The notes under the pieces are model-generated. The model searched no databases, was not told the DNA's origin, and saw only the letters and a program-made list of their open reading frames with translations. Below are positions 15,628-23,999 of a DNA stretch of 36,486 nt, piece by piece (the first letter of the stretch is position 1; each line of letters opens with the position of its first letter). A program made the position numbers and the translations under genes. Source of the stretch: UBA8108 sp965659285 (GTDB lineage: Bacteria > Planctomycetota > UBA8108); the NCBI GenBank assembly GCA_965659285.1, contig CBFHWB010000016.1, positions 1 to 36,486 of the forward strand, in the 5' to 3' direction.

Positions 15628-16443
15628 TCAGCCGCAGCCCTCGCAGATACCGAGGAAAGACGCGGCATCGAGGCTCGCCCCGCCAACCAGGGCTCCATCG
15701 ATGTCAGCCTGGGAAAGCAGCTCCGATGCATTATCCGGTTTGACGCTGCCGCCGTACAGGATTCTGATGTCTTCACGGGCGCCGACTTCCGCGCCCCGTT
15801 TTTCAAAGGCGGCTCCAAGCTGTTCGCGGATAGCTGCGTGAACCTCCTGGGCCTGCCCAGGGGTCGCCGTTCTACCGGTGCCGATGGCCCATACAGGCTC
15901 GTAGGCGACGATGACTTTCTCGAGCTGGGCGGCTTCGGTGAGCCCCTCGATTCCGGCTTCGAGCTGGCGGTTTACGACCTCCATCGTGTTCCCGGCATCG
16001 CGCTCTTCGATCTTTTCTCCAACGCAGAGGACAGCCGTAAGTCCCGCCTCGACGGCGGTTTTCATCTTGGCGCCGATCTCAGTGTCCGTTTCGTTAAAAA
16101 TATGCCGGCGTTCGGAATGCCCCAGGAGGACGCTGTCTCCACCGCAGGCGAGGACCATCGCTGAGGAGAGCTCCCCGGTGAAGGCTCCACTTTCCTCGGC
16201 ATGCATATTCTGCGCGCCGACATACACCTTGCAGCCCTCGAATTCCGAGCAGAGCCCGGCGATGAAGGCCAGCGAAGTTGCCGGTGGGTAGAAGCCGATA
16301 TCGCAGCGGGAGGCGCTGAAGCCTACGTCCTTCGCGGAAATCCCTTCCAGGATAGCCGTGGCGAGGGCGTGTCCCTCCTCCGGCGTAGTATTCATCTTCC
16401 AGTTACCCGCGATGAGCGGAATGCGGTTGTTAGAAGCCGTCAT
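15628..16443 (-). CDS. tpiA: Triosephosphate isomerase
   Basis: TpiA interconverts dihydroxyacetone phosphate and glyceraldehyde 3-phosphate. The 271-residue TIM-barrel has all catalytic residues: K16 in GNWKMN, H109 in LLGHSERR and E182 in AYEPVWAIGTG; the phosphate-gripping loop 6 (AIGTGRTAT) and ILYGGSVKPDN are intact. It is slightly longer than the usual 250 residues because of a few loop insertions. It is the first gene of the minus-strand run ending in coaB and has a well-formed promoter about 160 bases upstream. The Shine-Dalgarno is weak. Confidence 0.97.
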   Translation of the reverse strand: MTASNNRIPLIAGNWKMNTTPEEGHALATAILEGISAKDVGFSASRCDIGFYPPATSLAFIAGLCSEFEGCKVYVGAQNMHAEESGAFTGELSSAMVLACGGDSVLLGHSERRHIFNETDTEIGAKMKTAVEAGLTAVLCVGEKIEERDAGNTMEVVNRQLEAGIEGLTEAAQLEKVIVAYEPVWAIGTGRTATPGQAQEVHAAIREQLGAAFEKRGAEVGAREDIRILYGGSVKPDNASELLSQADIDGALVGGASLDAASFLGICEGCG

Positions 16444-16862
16444 CTTATATGTTCTTACAATTCTCGATCTGTAGCCGGGGAAGGCTCCTGGACCTGCCGT
16501 TTTCAGGTCAATTCAAGCAAGGTTGGGAGCTTTTCGCTCCGCGTTTCCCTCAACTGCTGAATCCTGCCCACTGATGTCTGCAACGGAGTGTAGGCAAACG
16601 GCTTATAGTATTTGCGAGGAGCTCTTCTGTCAAAGACATAATGCCTTCTGATGCTTTCAGATGCGTTCGGTGAACCCGCCCGGCCGGTTTCATCGGAATA
16701 AACGGCCTGCTTTAGCTCCAGAGAGGGGCCAGTCCCCCTCTGGAGCGACGATTTCAGCCTTCTTTAACCGGCGATGCTTGGTACGTCAGGCTCTATTGGG
16801 GTAAGCTTCCCTCCGATAAAGTCTGCCGTTTTCGGTTCCAAGCCCGAAGAACCACCTTGCCC
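16444..16862. other. 419-base divergent region between tpiA and tsaB, with two hairpins
   Basis: Besides the tpiA promoter this region holds two stem-loops. One, GACCTG/CAGGTC at 16491-16509, lies in the tpiA leader. The other, at 16715-16746, is a long near-perfect inverted repeat (GCTCCAGAG/CTCTGGAGC plus a GGG/CCC extension after one mismatch). It is placed between the two divergent genes, without a T-run, so it could be an operator or a processing site. No convincing tsaB promoter and no gene or structural RNA was found. Confidence 0.5.
16605..16633 (-). promoter_or_regulatory. Sigma-70-type promoter of the tpiA-coaB run (TTGACA-17-TACTAT)
   Basis: On the minus strand a perfect TTGACA (16633-16628) and TACTAT (16610-16605) are exactly 17 bases apart, ten of twelve consensus matches. 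The start would be near 16598, giving tpiA a leader of about 155 bases. Confidence 0.6.
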
Positions 16863-17612
16863 ATGATTTTTTTAGCGATTGAGACTTCCGACCCCCGGGG
16901 TAGCCTGGCTCTCTTTGACCAGGAGGGGGTAAGGGAGGAAGAGCTCTTCAGCGATGACATGGCTCACGCCCGCGAGTTTGCCGTGCGGATTGACGGCCTG
17001 CTTCGCCGCGGGGGTTTCACCCCGCGTGACCTGCGGGGAATCAGCGTCAGCGCCGGGCCCGGATCCTATACCGGCTGCCGGGTCGGAGTTACCGCGGCAA
17101 AGACGTTGGGCATCGCCTTGCGAATACCCGTGGTGGCCGTCTCTTCGCTCGAGGTGATGGCGGCCTTCGCGATCGCGTCCGTCGAGCAGGAGGACGAGTC
17201 TTCCACCGATGCTTTCGTTCCGGTCCTCGATGGGCGTCGGGGGTTTTTTTACGGAGCCCTGTTCAGGCGTACCGCCGGGGAGCGCCCGGCGCGCGAGGCG
17301 GAGGACCAGGTCGCCGCGCTGGAGGAGCTTGCCGGGATCCTGCGGGGACCTGCCTGGCTCCTGGGTGGCGGGGCCGATGAGTTTCTGCGAGGTCTCGAAA
17401 ACGCCGGTGGAGACAGGGTCGCCGATTTTCGGCGCGGCCCCGTTGAATGGGATCGGCCTCGCGCGTCCATCCTGGCAGCCCTTTCGCGGGAGGCGCTTGC
17501 GGAGTCAAGCTTTGACCAGGAGGTTATTCATTCTCTGAAACCATCCTATTTGCGGCCTTCGGAGCCGGAGCTGGTTCTTGCAAGGAAGCTTGCGGGAAAG
17601 GACAGCGGATGA
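16863..17612 (+). CDS. tsaB: tRNA threonylcarbamoyladenosine biosynthesis protein TsaB
   Basis: TsaB partners TsaD and TsaE to make t6A at position 37 of ANN-decoding tRNAs. The 249-residue protein has the ASKHA-fold start MIFLAIETSDPRGSLALFD, the dimerisation segment with HAREF, and the family signature SAGPGSYTGCRVGV near residues 65-80. It lacks the metal-binding histidines of TsaD, as expected for TsaB. The ATG at 16863 is preferred over a TTG two codons upstream, because the protein core begins at once; no strong Shine-Dalgarno is present. The ribosome site of the next gene overlaps the tsaB stop region. Confidence 0.92.
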   Translation: MIFLAIETSDPRGSLALFDQEGVREEELFSDDMAHAREFAVRIDGLLRRGGFTPRDLRGISVSAGPGSYTGCRVGVTAAKTLGIALRIPVVAVSSLEVMAAFAIASVEQEDESSTDAFVPVLDGRRGFFYGALFRRTAGERPAREAEDQVAALEELAGILRGPAWLLGGGADEFLRGLENAGGDRVADFRRGPVEWDRPRASILAALSREALAESSFDQEVIHSLKPSYLRPSEPELVLARKLAGKDSG

Positions 17613-17624
17613 AGGAGGGCAGCA

Positions 17625-20600
17625 TTGTCGCCTAAACTGCGCAAATCGAGACTGGCCCTGGTCCTTGGCGGCCTGCTGGCGGTGGTCCTGGTTATCGTTG
17701 GCATCAACGTCAGGCTCGCTATGCGGCCGGAGGCTGTCCAGGCGAGGGTGAGAGCCGTCCTCGAGAATCTTCTTCGCGTGCCTTTCGAGATCGGCTCGGC
17801 CGAACTCGACCTCTCCGATGGGGTCTCACTGAGCGGCCTTCGCGTCTTTGAACCCGCCCGGGGCGACAGGGAGCCCGCGGCTCTGCTCGAGTTTCCCAGG
17901 ATAAGAATCGTTCCCGACTACGGCAGTCTCTTCTTCGGCAGCTTCGAACCTGCGCTCGTTGTTCTGGACGGGGGCGAGATCGATGCATCCATCAGCGAGG
18001 AGGGCGTCCTGAACCTTGCGGAGTTGCTGCGCGCTCCGCCGCCTTCGGGCTCCGGGGAGGGAAAGGTTCCCGGGGTCGCCGGCTCTCAGGCGCGCCTGCC
18101 GGATTTCCGTGTGCGTGGATTGAGGGTGCGCTTTGCAGATAAACGCCGGAGCCTGGCCCTGGCCGCCGAGGAGGTCGATTTCTCCCTGGGACTTGCCCGG
18201 AACACAGGGCAACTCCTCTTCAATTCAGCCTTCAGTCTCGCGGACTCTTCGAGGGTCGAGATCAGCGGGAGGCTGCCCGGAGGGGCTGCCTCGGTCGCGG
18301 ATGGTCCGCTGGAGGCGAACTTTATGATTTACAAGTTCGACCTGGCAGGAGACCTCGCGTCCCTGCTGGATGACCTGGCGGCCGGTAAGCGCCTCAAGGA
18401 GCGGTCCTTCAGCGGCAGCGTCGACCTGGAGGGTTCTCTGCGTTATGACCGCAGCTCGGGCCTGGAGGTCACCAGGGTCTCATCCAGCCTCGCCGGCTGC
18501 GGGCTGCAGCTGCCGGTTATCGAGAAGACGCTGCGGTTGACGGGGGGTTCCGCGGTATTCCTGGGTGACCGCATTGAAATTCGCGATGCCCGGGGGGAGC
18601 TGGCCGGCGGAAGCCTCAGCGCCGCCGGGAGTGTCGGAATAGACCCTGACCGGGGCGTTGTGACCACGTTGAAAGGCTCCCTGGGAGGGGAAGGTCTTTT
18701 CGTCGATGAGAAACTTCTCGCGGCCCTGGCGCCCGAGCTGAACAAGTCCATTCCCGGGAGCGTTATCCGGGGAAGGGTGAATTTCGCATGCGAGGCAGCC
18801 GAGGCGGTGAAATATCCTCCCGCCCTGGAGAACCTCAGCGCCAGCGTCGAGCTGTCGGAATTCCAGATCGTTCACGGGGAGCTTCCCTATCCGGTCGAGG
18901 AGTTTGCCGGCGGGCTCAAGCTTGAGAAGGGGCTGCTCAAGCTGGGCGAAAAGCTTACGGGAAAATTAGGCGCGGCGCGGCTGGTCGTTTCAGAGTTGAG
19001 CGGCCTTGTCGACGGGTCCGGAGTCTTCGAGGCGGTTGTCGACGTTGGCGGCGAAGATCCGGCCGAATGTCTCGCGCTCGATGGGCAGCTGCGCGGCCTC
19101 CTGGGCGAGCAAGGCGAGGATGGCGTCGAGGTCTGGGACAGCCTTGCGCCGGAGGGCTGGGTCGCCGCGAAGGCGAGGATCGTCGCAGAGCCGCCGGCCG
19201 CCGCCGGCGGGAAGAGACCGGCGCCCTATGCGATCTTTTCGGTCTATCCCAGGGAACTGAAGATTCGCCATCGACTCTTTCCCTACACGGTGGAGAAAAT
19301 CAGCGGGGAGGCCGTCTACGATTCGCGGCGCCCCGAGAGCGGTATTCTCCTCAATATCGAAGGTCTGCATGGTGGGCAGAAGATCGCCTGCAAGGGCTCC
19401 TTCGATGTTCACGCCGGACCCGCGGAGGAGAATGAAGACCCACCCGGCTTCGAAATCAACATCACCTCTCCCCAGCTGCAGTACGACAAGGATATTCGAG
19501 CTGCCCTGCAGCCGGAAGTCTCCAGGATGGTTGACACCTTCGCCTTCAAGGGCGCCTTCAAGACAGACGTCTCGATCGGCTCGCGGTATTCCGGGTCGCC
19601 GCGCCTGAAGGTGGTGCTGGATCTGCTCAAGGGTGAGATCCAGGCCGTTGATTTTCCTTACCGGCTCCAGCTTGCCACGGGCAGGATCGTCATCGATAAC
19701 AACGAGACGATCCTGCTCAGCGGTTTCAAGACCGCCGGCGGAGTCGGCGCCCAGGTTTCCTTTGATGGAAGCCTGCGCCGCCTCAATGACACCAGGAAGC
19801 TCGAATATCGCCTGCTGCTTGGTGATTTTAAGCTCGACGAGCAGTTTCGGGAGGCCTTTCCTGCTCAATACCAGAATTTCTTGAGCGGTCTTGGGCTGGA
19901 GGGAACCTTCTCAGGAAGGCTGGCCGGGTGGTATCTGAAGAACCTCACGGATTCCGCCAACGATAAGCACTACTTCGAGGGTACGGACATTCGGACCAGG
20001 GATGCCGCGGTCAATTTCGGCGTGAAGGTCAGCCAGATGGATGCGCAGGGGCGCTTTACCGGTGGCCACAATGCGGATCGCCCAAATCATTTCTGGGGAG
20101 AGGTGAAGGTGGAGAAGGCGCGCTTCAACCGCCTCCAGCTCAAGGATGGCGATATCGTATTCACCTTCGGCGAGCAGCATGACCGCATCCGCCGGCTGGC
20201 GGACAGCGTCGACACACCCGGGGAGAAGGGACCCTATCTCTCCAGCAGCATCATCGGCCGTCTCGCCCGCGGCGACGTCACCGACACCTTCCAGATGAGT
20301 ATCGCTTCGGAGAATTTCTACAAGGGGCGGCTCGATGGGATGCTCTACGTCGATACGGGCGAGAAGGAGGGTGATCTTGGCGGCGAGTTCGCGGCCTCCG
20401 GAATCAGCCTGGCCGAGGCTTCCGTGGATGTCTTCGGGGGCAGGAAGGACGCGATCCGCGGTACTGCGAGCGGGACGGTGTTCTTCGCCGGCAAGACCGG
20501 CGACCAGCGCTCGATCCGGGGAGAGGGCGTCGGTCTTATCAAGGAGGCGAACCTGGCCGAGCTGCCGCTCTTCCTCGACATCTTCAAGCTGTTCAAGGTG

Positions 20601-21056
20601 CCCGATCTTATCAACCTGGGCTTCTCCGATCTGTTGCTGCGATCCAAGCTCGACAATGTGAAGATCCCCTACACCATAGAGGATGGGCGCTTCCTGACCG
20701 AGGGATTGGAGATGAACAGCAGCAACTCGGGTCTCTCCTTTTCCGGCGTGGGGAGCATGGATTTTGATGGAAACCTGGCTCTCGAGCTCGAGCCGCAGTT
20801 GCCGACCTCCCGGCTCAAGCTGCCGCTCATTCCTGACCTCATCGACCTGACCGGAATCGATCTGAACAAGATCTTCAGCTTTATCAAGAAGGGCATCCTG
20901 AAAATCAAGATTGGCGGTGATCTTGCCCGACCCAAGGCCGAGTTGGCTACAGGCCTGGGCCTGATCAAGGTGCCGATCGTTCCTGGGCTGCCGGAGAAGA
21001 AGGGTGATGACGGGGCAAAGAAGCCGCCGCCCGGGGATTCTCCCGGCGAGGAATGA
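17625..21056 (+). CDS. Large AsmA-like envelope protein
   Basis: AsmA-like proteins (AsmA, YhdP, TamB relatives) are inner-membrane-anchored beta-rich rods thought to carry phospholipids towards the outer membrane. The 1143-residue protein has a single N-terminal helix (about residues 9-30) and then a very long repetitive beta-strand region. An AsmA_C-like end (EMNSSNSGLSFSGVGSMDFD, then IGGDLARPKAELA) and a Pro/Lys/Glu-rich tail follow. The start is TTG: GGAGG lies seven bases before it, and the ATG at 17609 opens only nine codons. It follows tsaB by 12 bases and is probably co-transcribed. Exact subfamily cannot be set by eye, and cargo is unknown. Presence of such a protein fits a cell with an outer membrane. 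Confidence 0.8.
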   Translation: MSPKLRKSRLALVLGGLLAVVLVIVGINVRLAMRPEAVQARVRAVLENLLRVPFEIGSAELDLSDGVSLSGLRVFEPARGDREPAALLEFPRIRIVPDYGSLFFGSFEPALVVLDGGEIDASISEEGVLNLAELLRAPPPSGSGEGKVPGVAGSQARLPDFRVRGLRVRFADKRRSLALAAEEVDFSLGLARNTGQLLFNSAFSLADSSRVEISGRLPGGAASVADGPLEANFMIYKFDLAGDLASLLDDLAAGKRLKERSFSGSVDLEGSLRYDRSSGLEVTRVSSSLAGCGLQLPVIEKTLRLTGGSAVFLGDRIEIRDARGELAGGSLSAAGSVGIDPDRGVVTTLKGSLGGEGLFVDEKLLAALAPELNKSIPGSVIRGRVNFACEAAEAVKYPPALENLSASVELSEFQIVHGELPYPVEEFAGGLKLEKGLLKLGEKLTGKLGAARLVVSELSGLVDGSGVFEAVVDVGGEDPAECLALDGQLRGLLGEQGEDGVEVWDSLAPEGWVAAKARIVAEPPAAAGGKRPAPYAIFSVYPRELKIRHRLFPYTVEKISGEAVYDSRRPESGILLNIEGLHGGQKIACKGSFDVHAGPAEENEDPPGFEINITSPQLQYDKDIRAALQPEVSRMVDTFAFKGAFKTDVSIGSRYSGSPRLKVVLDLLKGEIQAVDFPYRLQLATGRIVIDNNETILLSGFKTAGGVGAQVSFDGSLRRLNDTRKLEYRLLLGDFKLDEQFREAFPAQYQNFLSGLGLEGTFSGRLAGWYLKNLTDSANDKHYFEGTDIRTRDAAVNFGVKVSQMDAQGRFTGGHNADRPNHFWGEVKVEKARFNRLQLKDGDIVFTFGEQHDRIRRLADSVDTPGEKGPYLSSSIIGRLARGDVTDTFQMSIASENFYKGRLDGMLYVDTGEKEGDLGGEFAASGISLAEASVDVFGGRKDAIRGTASGTVFFAGKTGDQRSIRGEGVGLIKEANLAELPLFLDIFKLFKVPDLINLGFSDLLLRSKLDNVKIPYTIEDGRFLTEGLEMNSSNSGLSFSGVGSMDFDGNLALELEPQLPTSRLKLPLIPDLIDLTGIDLNKIFSFIKKGILKIKIGGDLARPKAELATGLGLIKVPIVPGLPEKKGDDGAKKPPPGDSPGEE

Positions 21057-21099
21057 AACCTTTCGGTTCTCCGCGGAAGAAATAAAAGGGAATAGAACC

Positions 21100-21909
21100 A
21101 TGAATCTCGGCTTGGAAGGGAAGGTGGCGGCGGTGGCCGCCTCATCGAGCGGTCTTGGTAAGGCGGTGGCGCTGGCGCTGGCGCGAGAGGGAGCCTCGGT
21201 GGCTCTCTGCTCCCGCAGCGAGGAGAGAGTAGGGGCGGCCCTGGAGGATATCCGGACCCGTATCTCGGCGGCTGGAGGCGAGGTTCCTCCGCTGGTCGCT
21301 CTTTCCGCGGACCTTGGCAGTGAGACCGGTCCGGATGAGTTCGTCTCGGCGGCGGCCGATGCCCTGGGCCCGGTAGACATCCTGGTCGCCAACAATGGCG
21401 GCCCGCCGCCGGGCGATGCCGCCGGACTGGGAGACGAGGCCTGGAGGCTGGGTTTCGAGACTACCTTTCGCGCATCTCAGAAGCTTGCTGACGCGGTGGT
21501 CGGGGGGATGCGGGCGCGGGGCTGGGGCCGGATTGTCTTTATCACATCCACCAGCGTGAAGCAGCCGATTGCCGGGCTGACGATCTCGACGGCTATGCGT
21601 TCGGCTGTCGTTGGCTTTTCCAAGGCGCTCTCGGATGAGGCCGCGGCCGATGGAGTGACCGTCAACACGGCGGCGCCCGGCTCTACCGCGACCGCTCGCC
21701 TGGAGGCCATTTTCGCCAAGCGCGCGGAGGCGGGTGGGGCCTCCCTTGAGGAGATCAAGGCCGAGGCCGAGGCGATCATTCCTGCCGGCCGTTTCGGCCG
21801 TCCGGAGGAGTTCGCCGCAGCGGTAGCCTTTCTCTGTTCCGAGGCCGCCTCTTATATTACCGGTATAGTGCTGCCTGTCGACGGCGGCCTTGTCCGCAGC
21901 CTTACCTGA
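21100..21909 (+). CDS. Short-chain dehydrogenase/reductase family protein lacking the catalytic Tyr and Lys
   Basis: The 269-residue protein is a clear SDR fold: cofactor loop AASSSGLG (13-20) in place of TGxxxGxG, acidic/basic strand end CSRSEER, DLGS near 71, NNGGPPPG (98-105) in place of NNAG, and C-terminal GIVLPVDGG. The catalytic Ser is kept (S150 in FITSTSV), but the YxxxK positions are S163 and R167. I recall a subgroup annotated as 3-oxoacyl-ACP reductase-like with the same VKQP and NNGGP strings. Whether it is an active oxidoreductase is doubtful. The ATG at 21100 has AAAGGG about nine bases upstream; a longer frame from 21004 overlaps the previous gene and adds an implausible leader. 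It follows the AsmA-like gene by 43 bases. Confidence 0.88.
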   Translation: MNLGLEGKVAAVAASSSGLGKAVALALAREGASVALCSRSEERVGAALEDIRTRISAAGGEVPPLVALSADLGSETGPDEFVSAAADALGPVDILVANNGGPPPGDAAGLGDEAWRLGFETTFRASQKLADAVVGGMRARGWGRIVFITSTSVKQPIAGLTISTAMRSAVVGFSKALSDEAAADGVTVNTAAPGSTATARLEAIFAKRAEAGGASLEEIKAEAEAIIPAGRFGRPEEFAAAVAFLCSEAASYITGIVLPVDGGLVRSLT

Positions 21910-22124
21910 GGTCAGGACTCCGCGAAACGCCTCGCTGCGACATCCTGCGGCCATCTTGAAGGCTCCAACACGGCGCGGGAGGTCTGCGAGGGCGTAGCGT
22001 TGTAGACTGTAACAGGGAGCCGGTTCGTGTCGCGCGGCCGGGCTCGGGTGGACGCAGGGGCGCCGGGGGACAGCTGGTACGCAATTTCCGCGGTTTTACC
22101 GCTGAAGACCGGAGTGCAGAAAAT

Positions 22125-23990
22125 ATGTTGAGGAAATATTACGAGGCTCTTGTTGGGAGATTGAGCTGGAAACTCATCTTCGCCTGGGCCGCCGCGATGG
22201 CCTGCGGACTGCTGGTCACGGCGTATCTCTCGCCCGCTATGGGCGTATTTGCCAGCCTCGTCTCGTTGGCCGTTCTGTTGTTGGCTACCAGCGGATCCGA
22301 CCGCAGCGATGAGCTGCTGAACATTCTCTGGGTGAAGGATCGGACCCTTGGCAGCTACAGGGCGGAACTCGAAGAGATGCAGGCGCGTTGCGATAACCTC
22401 GAGAAGCAAGCCGAGGCCGCCGATGCAGCCAGCCGGGCCAAGAGCGAGTTCCTGGCGAATATGAGCCACGAGATCCGGACCCCCATGAACGGGGTCATCG
22501 GCATGACGGAGATCGCGCTGGCGACCGACCTGGACAACGAGCAGCGTGAGTATCTCGAAATGGTGCGCAGCTCGGCCAGTTCGCTGCTGGGGATCATCAA
22601 CGACATCCTCGACTTCTCGAAAATCGAGGCAGGCCGCATCGAGCTGGAGAGCATTGAGTTCTCCCTTAAGCAATGCCTGGGCGAGGCGGCCCGCACCCTC
22701 GCGCTGGAGGCCCATGAGAAGGGTCTCGAGATGATCTTTGACATACCGGACGGCACCGGAGACCTCGTGATTGGCGATCCCACCCGGCTGCGCCAGGTGG
22801 TCGTTAACCTGCTGGGGAACGCCATCAAGTTCACCTCCGAAGGTGAGGTCGTTCTCGGCGTTCGCGCGGGGGAGAGCCATGGGGGGCGGTGCGAGTACCA
22901 GTTCTCCGTAAGCGATACCGGCATCGGGATCTCTCCCGAGCGCCGCAGCGAAATCTTCGAGGCCTTCTCGCAGGCCGATCGTTCTACGGCAAGGGAGTTT
23001 GGCGGTACAGGTCTCGGCCTGGCCATCAGCTCCAGGCTCGTTGACATGATGGGAGGCCGAATCTGGGTCGAGAGCGAATCAGGAGTCGGCAGCACCTTCC
23101 ATTTCACCAGTTCCTTCGCGGCAGGAGATGGAAGCCGCGGCCGCGGAAATGTTCAGACCCCGGTGCAGCTTGCCGGCCTGAAGGTGATGATCGTCGATGA
23201 CAATGCGACCAACAGGCGTTTCCTGGAGAGAACCCTGGTCGGCTGGAAAATGAATCCTGTGCTGGCGTCGAGCGGCGAGGAAGCTGTCGAGCGTGTCAGG
23301 GATCTGTCCGGCTCGGGCGGCGGGCTCGATCTTATCCTGCTGGACTATCATATGCCGGGTATGGATGGTTTCGAGGTGGCCGAAAATATCAGCTCGCCGG
23401 CTGGAGCCGGCGGCATACCCATCATGATGCTGAGCTCCGGCGAGAACCCGGGTGACATAGCCCGCAGCAGGGAGCTTGGTATCAGGGTCTTCCTTCGTAA
23501 ACCTGTCACGCAGGCGGATCTCTACGACAACATCGTCGAGACCCTGACGGCCGCCCGCGGCCAGGCCGCCGCGGAGGAGCCGCGCTGTTCACAGGTGATG
23601 GAGGGAGACTCTTTGAGGATCCTGCTGGCTGAAGACAATCCTGTGAACCAGAAGGTCACGGTCGCTATTCTCGAACGCAAGGGCCACACTGTCGAGGTGG
23701 CCGAGAACGGCCGGCTGGCCGTCGATGCCCTCGAGTCGGGAGACTTTGACATCGTGCTGATGGATATCCAGATGCCCGTCCTGGACGGTCTCGATGCCAC
23801 GGCGGAGATTCGTGATCGCGAGCGCGGGACGGGAACCCACACTCCGTTGATCGCCCTGACCGCGAACGCCATGAAGGGGGATCGCGAGCGCTGCCTGCAG
23901 TCGGGACTCGATGCCTACATCGCCAAGCCGCTACGTCCAGCCGAGCTCTTCAGGACGATTGACGAGGTCCTGAGCTCGGAGAGCGCCTGA
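22125..23990 (+). CDS. Hybrid sensor histidine kinase with two receiver domains
   Basis: This is a membrane signalling protein of the BarA/ArcB-like hybrid class. The 621 residues comprise two membrane helices (about 16-33 and 38-55) with almost no external loop, a coiled coil (72-108), the HisKA domain with H115 in FLANMSHEIRTPMNG, and the HATPase domain (N228/N232, DTGIGI, GGTGLGLAIS). Receiver 1 has D407 in LDYHMPGMDG and K459; receiver 2 has D547 in LMDIQMPVLDG and K601. Both phospho-acceptor aspartates are intact. No Hpt domain or DNA-binding output is present, so a separate Hpt or regulator elsewhere is expected. With no periplasmic sensor, the stimulus may be sensed in the membrane or by partners. 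No two-component gene is adjacent. Confidence 0.94.
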   Translation: MLRKYYEALVGRLSWKLIFAWAAAMACGLLVTAYLSPAMGVFASLVSLAVLLLATSGSDRSDELLNILWVKDRTLGSYRAELEEMQARCDNLEKQAEAADAASRAKSEFLANMSHEIRTPMNGVIGMTEIALATDLDNEQREYLEMVRSSASSLLGIINDILDFSKIEAGRIELESIEFSLKQCLGEAARTLALEAHEKGLEMIFDIPDGTGDLVIGDPTRLRQVVVNLLGNAIKFTSEGEVVLGVRAGESHGGRCEYQFSVSDTGIGISPERRSEIFEAFSQADRSTAREFGGTGLGLAISSRLVDMMGGRIWVESESGVGSTFHFTSSFAAGDGSRGRGNVQTPVQLAGLKVMIVDDNATNRRFLERTLVGWKMNPVLASSGEEAVERVRDLSGSGGGLDLILLDYHMPGMDGFEVAENISSPAGAGGIPIMMLSSGENPGDIARSRELGIRVFLRKPVTQADLYDNIVETLTAARGQAAAEEPRCSQVMEGDSLRILLAEDNPVNQKVTVAILERKGHTVEVAENGRLAVDALESGDFDIVLMDIQMPVLDGLDATAEIRDRERGTGTHTPLIALTANAMKGDRERCLQSGLDAYIAKPLRPAELFRTIDEVLSSESA

Positions 23991-23999
23991 GAGAGATCC

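Noticed and set aside
17609..17636. ATG at 17609 as the start of the AsmA-like gene
   Set aside because: That frame stops after eight codons; the TTG at 17625 with GGAGG upstream is in frame with the long protein.
19911..21395. 494-codon minus-strand open frame opposite the AsmA-like gene
   Set aside because: The plus-strand protein has signal, fold pattern and ribosome site; the antisense product shows no family features.
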